64,000 bases of DNA, from assembly GCF_003711225.1 (NCBI RefSeq), contig NZ_CP031030.1, forward strand, positions 7,368,531 to 7,432,530. The letters run 5' to 3'. The DNA is from Runella sp. SP2. GTDB lineage: Bacteria; Bacteroidota; Bacteroidia; Cytophagales; Spirosomataceae. This document shows positions 61,620 to 64,000 of the stretch, one piece after another. The translations under genes were made by a program, and so were the position numbers. Each line of letters starts with the position of its first letter. Position 1 is the stretch's first letter. The notes beneath the pieces are model-generated. The model saw nothing but the letters and a program-made list of their open reading frames with translations, did no database searches and was not told the origin of the DNA.

Positions 61620-62831
61620 ATGAACACTACCCTTACTTCACGTGTCCCGCTTATCGACGGGCTTCGGGGCTTTGCCCTTTTAGGTATCATTTTGGCTCAT
61701 TATATAGGATGGCACGGCGGCTGGTCGCTGCCCCAGGAAGTGAGCAAACCATATCAATCGGACATACTTTCTCAAATTATCTGGACATTTGACGGAATAT
61801 TAGTGACGGGGAAGTTCTTCGCCTTTTTTTCGTTTTTGTTTGGGGTGAGTTTTGGACTCATGCTCCTCCGAACCAGCGACCGCAAAGCGGCATTTTTAGC
61901 TCGTTTTGCGTGGAGAATCACTCTGTTAGGGGGGATTGGATTGCTGCATCACTTACATTGGCGGGGCGATATTCTGAGCATTTATGCCGTGGTGGGTTTC
62001 GGACTTTTGCTTTTTGTCAATGTCCCTGATAAGGTGTTGCTATGGGTCGCTATTGGCCTGATTGTCAATGTACCTGCACGTATTCAGGATGCGTACATGT
62101 CTTTTCAACACATAGATACAGGGGCGATATGGGGAAAGATTTTTGACGAACCAGGCAACAAACGCTACCTAAGCCTGATTCGAGCGGGGGAGTATTTCCC
62201 ATTTTTGGAAGATAACTGGGCCGCGTTTCCCAAAAAGATGAAATTCCAAGTCCTCAGCGGACGTCTCTATATCACTTTTGGCTTCTTTTTGTTGGGTTTT
62301 TGGTTTGCACGTAAGCAACTTCTCCAGCAGTTCGATGAGCACCGTGTTTTCTTTCGGAAGTTACTCATTTACACTATTTCGGTGGTAGGCGTATTGCTTC
62401 TGATTGGGATAGGTTTGCAATTGAGCGGCGTTTTTAACCAAACTATCCCGATGTGGTTATCGGCGTTGTTGTCGATGCTCTACGACCTGATGAATGCCTG
62501 CATGGTGCTGTTTTACGTGGCAGGGGTGAGTTTTTTACTGTCTAAAAAAAGCTGGAACAAGGTGCTTTCGTCACTGGCAGCCATCGGTAAAATGGCCCTG
62601 ACGAGTTACCTTACCCAAACCCTTTTGGGCTGGTTTATTTTCTTCGGATTTGGGCTCGATTTGCTGGGGAAGGTATCGCCAGCCGTCGGATATTTGATTG
62701 GAATTATGGTGTTTTTCGCCCAAATTGCGTTTAGTCAATGGTGGCTTGAGCGCTTCCGTTATGGCCCCGTCGAATGGCTTTGGCGCTCGTTGACCTACCT
62801 AAAAATCCAACCCTTTCTGAAATCTCGCTAA
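61620..62831 (+). CDS. DUF418 family membrane protein
   Basis: The start is ATG 61620 (MNTTLTSRVPLIDGLRGFAL), 403 residues; the ATG at 61590 adds ten. IDGLRGFALLGIILAHYIGW is the family opening. LLHHLHWRGDILSIYAVVGF carries the conserved HxxGDIL motif. The C-terminal DUF418 domain includes LAAIGKMALTSYLTQTLLGW and AQIAFSQWWLERFRYGPVEW. There are about ten membrane helices. DUF418/YeiB proteins have no proven function, and transport or acyl transfer has been proposed. It is 38 bp before the M13 peptidase gene on the same strand. Confidence 0.92.
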   Translation: MNTTLTSRVPLIDGLRGFALLGIILAHYIGWHGGWSLPQEVSKPYQSDILSQIIWTFDGILVTGKFFAFFSFLFGVSFGLMLLRTSDRKAAFLARFAWRITLLGGIGLLHHLHWRGDILSIYAVVGFGLLLFVNVPDKVLLWVAIGLIVNVPARIQDAYMSFQHIDTGAIWGKIFDEPGNKRYLSLIRAGEYFPFLEDNWAAFPKKMKFQVLSGRLYITFGFFLLGFWFARKQLLQQFDEHRVFFRKLLIYTISVVGVLLLIGIGLQLSGVFNQTIPMWLSALLSMLYDLMNACMVLFYVAGVSFLLSKKSWNKVLSSLAAIGKMALTSYLTQTLLGWFIFFGFGLDLLGKVSPAVGYLIGIMVFFAQIAFSQWWLERFRYGPVEWLWRSLTYLKIQPFLKSR

Positions 62832-62869
62832 TGTTCAATTTTTGTACCTCGAAATAAACAACCTTTCCT

Positions 62870-64000
62870 ATGAACAATTCCTTGAAAATCCTCTCGGCAA
62901 TGGCCGTAGGTGCTTTTTTGGTGAGCTGCAAGTCGGAGTCTGACCAGCCGAAGCGAACGTCGTTTTTTGACGTAAAGGGCATGGATTCAACGGCCAAACC
63001 GACCGATGACTTTTTTCAATACGCCAACGGTGGCTGGATGAAAAATACCAAAATCCCTGACGACCAGACGGGCTGGGGGTCGTTTTATACCTTGTACGAA
63101 GAAAATTTGGCCAAACTCCATACCATTTTGGAAGAAACGGCCAAGGGTTCGCATACCAAAGGGAGTTTGGAACAAAAAATTGGCGACTTGTATAAATCGG
63201 GCATGGATACCGTCACGATTGAGAAGAAAGGCTACGAACCCATCAAAGCCGATTTGGCCAAAGTCGATGGATTGAAGAGCAAACAAGACGTCATCGACTA
63301 CGCAGCCAGCCTTCCGTCCGACCCAGGTAGTGTGTGGTTTGGTTTGTACGTGGGCAGCGATGAGAAAAATCCAGGCTATAATGCGCTGCAATTTACCCAA
63401 ACGGGGTTGACGCTCCCCGAAAAAGATTACTACTTTCGCACGGATGACGAAACAAAAAAAGTACGCGATGCTTTCAAAAAATACGTGACTACGCTTTTTA
63501 CCTTGAGCGGAACCGATGCGGCCACGGCGCAGAAAAAAGCCGAAGGTATTCTCCAACTCGAAACCGAGATTGCGAAATCGCACCGTAGTCCTGTGGAGTT
63601 GCGGAATCCCGAGAAAAACTACAACAAGTTTGCCACCAAAGACCTTACAAAGTTGACACCTGGCATGGATTGGGTGAAGTTGGTGCAAAAAATGGGCGTA
63701 AAAACGGATACGGTTATCATTGGCCAGCCCGACTATTACCGTGGCCTTGACCAGTTATTGAGCAAACAGCCTATCGACGTCATCAAAGACAAAATTCGCT
63801 TTTACATTTTGACAGGTGCAGCTTCTTCGTTGAGCAAAGGCTTTCGGGATGCGCAGTTTGAGTTTTACGGAAAAACCCTCAACGGTCAGCAAGTGCAAGA
63901 GGCTCGTTGGAAACAAATTACCAACGCCGTTGATGGCGGATTGGGCGATTTGTTGGGGCAATTGTTCGTAAAAAAACACTTTCCACCCGCAGCCAAAACG
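62870..64000 (+). CDS. M13 family metallopeptidase (neprilysin/PepO-like), 5' part
   Basis: Reading from ATG 62870 gives 377 open codons to the window edge, so the 3' end is missing. Signal peptide and lipobox are LSAMAVGAFLVSC (Cys20), so it is a lipoprotein. The N-terminal M13 domain is clear: PTDDFFQYANGGWMKNTKIP, DQTGWGSFYTLYEENLAKLH, LGLTLPEKDYYF-type GLTLPEKDYYFRTDDE, and LETEIAKSHRSPVELRNPEK. The zinc site HExxH lies beyond the edge. M13 enzymes cleave small peptides outside the cytoplasm. Confidence 0.93.
   Translation, partial: MNNSLKILSAMAVGAFLVSCKSESDQPKRTSFFDVKGMDSTAKPTDDFFQYANGGWMKNTKIPDDQTGWGSFYTLYEENLAKLHTILEETAKGSHTKGSLEQKIGDLYKSGMDTVTIEKKGYEPIKADLAKVDGLKSKQDVIDYAASLPSDPGSVWFGLYVGSDEKNPGYNALQFTQTGLTLPEKDYYFRTDDETKKVRDAFKKYVTTLFTLSGTDAATAQKKAEGILQLETEIAKSHRSPVELRNPEKNYNKFATKDLTKLTPGMDWVKLVQKMGVKTDTVIIGQPDYYRGLDQLLSKQPIDVIKDKIRFYILTGAASSLSKGFRDAQFEFYGKTLNGQQVQEARWKQITNAVDGGLGDLLGQLFVKKHFPPAAKT

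Noticed and set aside
1..64000. tRNA, rRNA, riboswitch or CRISPR loci
   Set aside because: No cloverleaf, rRNA-like or riboswitch-like segment was recognised by eye; a covariance-model scan would be needed to exclude small RNAs.

Overview
The window is chromosomal DNA of a Bacteroidota bacterium, most likely of the order Cytophagales (Spirosomataceae, Runella-like; the genus is an inference). The basis is: type IX secretion (T9SS) proteins, SusC/SusD pairs with sulfatases, an ECF sigma/FecR pair, LytS/LytTR two-component systems, Bacteroidota-type promoters (TTTG, about 20 nt, TAnnTTTG), almost no Shine-Dalgarno sequences and moderate GC. No rRNA, tRNA, CRISPR array, prophage or transposase was seen.

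Layout. 1-8.6 kb: 5' part of a PorU-like T9SS gene running off the left edge, thiolase, RidA, PdxJ, then an esterase / ATP-grasp / GCS2-type carboxylate-amine ligase group, a lipoprotein, a HIT protein and a DUF6089-like barrel. 8.8-12.9 kb: a detached fusA-rpsJ pair, an orphan gene split by one in-frame stop, and a DHFR/RibD-fold protein. 13-19.4 kb: membrane proteins of poorly known function, a GRDP-like protein with a Gly/Cys tail, a class C beta-lactamase-fold hydrolase and a small lipoprotein. 19.5-27.5 kb: an FG-GAP/ASPIC-UnbV lipoprotein with a sulfatase, then a TPR-LytS kinase and LytTR regulator. 27.7-48 kb: a giant surface protein with 20 tandem 87-residue repeats and a polysaccharide-utilisation locus (ECF sigma, FecR, SusC, SusD, two sulfatases). 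48-64 kb: L,D-transpeptidase, Hsp70-like protein, a tripartite RND efflux operon, a second LytS/LytTR system whose kinase carries a beta-helix domain, a PIN-type toxin-antitoxin pair with a dead toxin, a DUF418 protein and the 5' part of an M13 peptidase.

The outstanding feature is a balanced 7.45-kb inversion between 34,394 and 41,844. Its ends are the inverted 9-mers CGTTGATGG (34,385-34,393) and CCATCAACG (41,845-41,853). It breaks two genes at once. The giant protein has its secretion signal and repeats at 27,666-34,393 (+) and its T9SS sorting domain at 41,844-40,293 (-). SusC has its N-terminal two thirds at 36,398-34,385 (-) and the rest of its barrel at 41,854-43,283 (+). Flipping the segment in silico restores both frames exactly: 8,280 nt (2,759 aa) and 3,444 nt (1,147 aa). 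It also makes sigma-FecR-SusC-SusD-sulfatase-sulfatase one co-directional locus. In the orientation given, the large surface protein loses its export tail, the transporter is truncated, and susD and the sulfatases are cut off from the sigma-side promoter. It could be a programmed on/off switch, a one-off rearrangement, or an assembly or amplification artefact; the sequence alone cannot decide.

Two other genes are interrupted by a single TAA where CAA would restore the frame (11,864 and 61,228).
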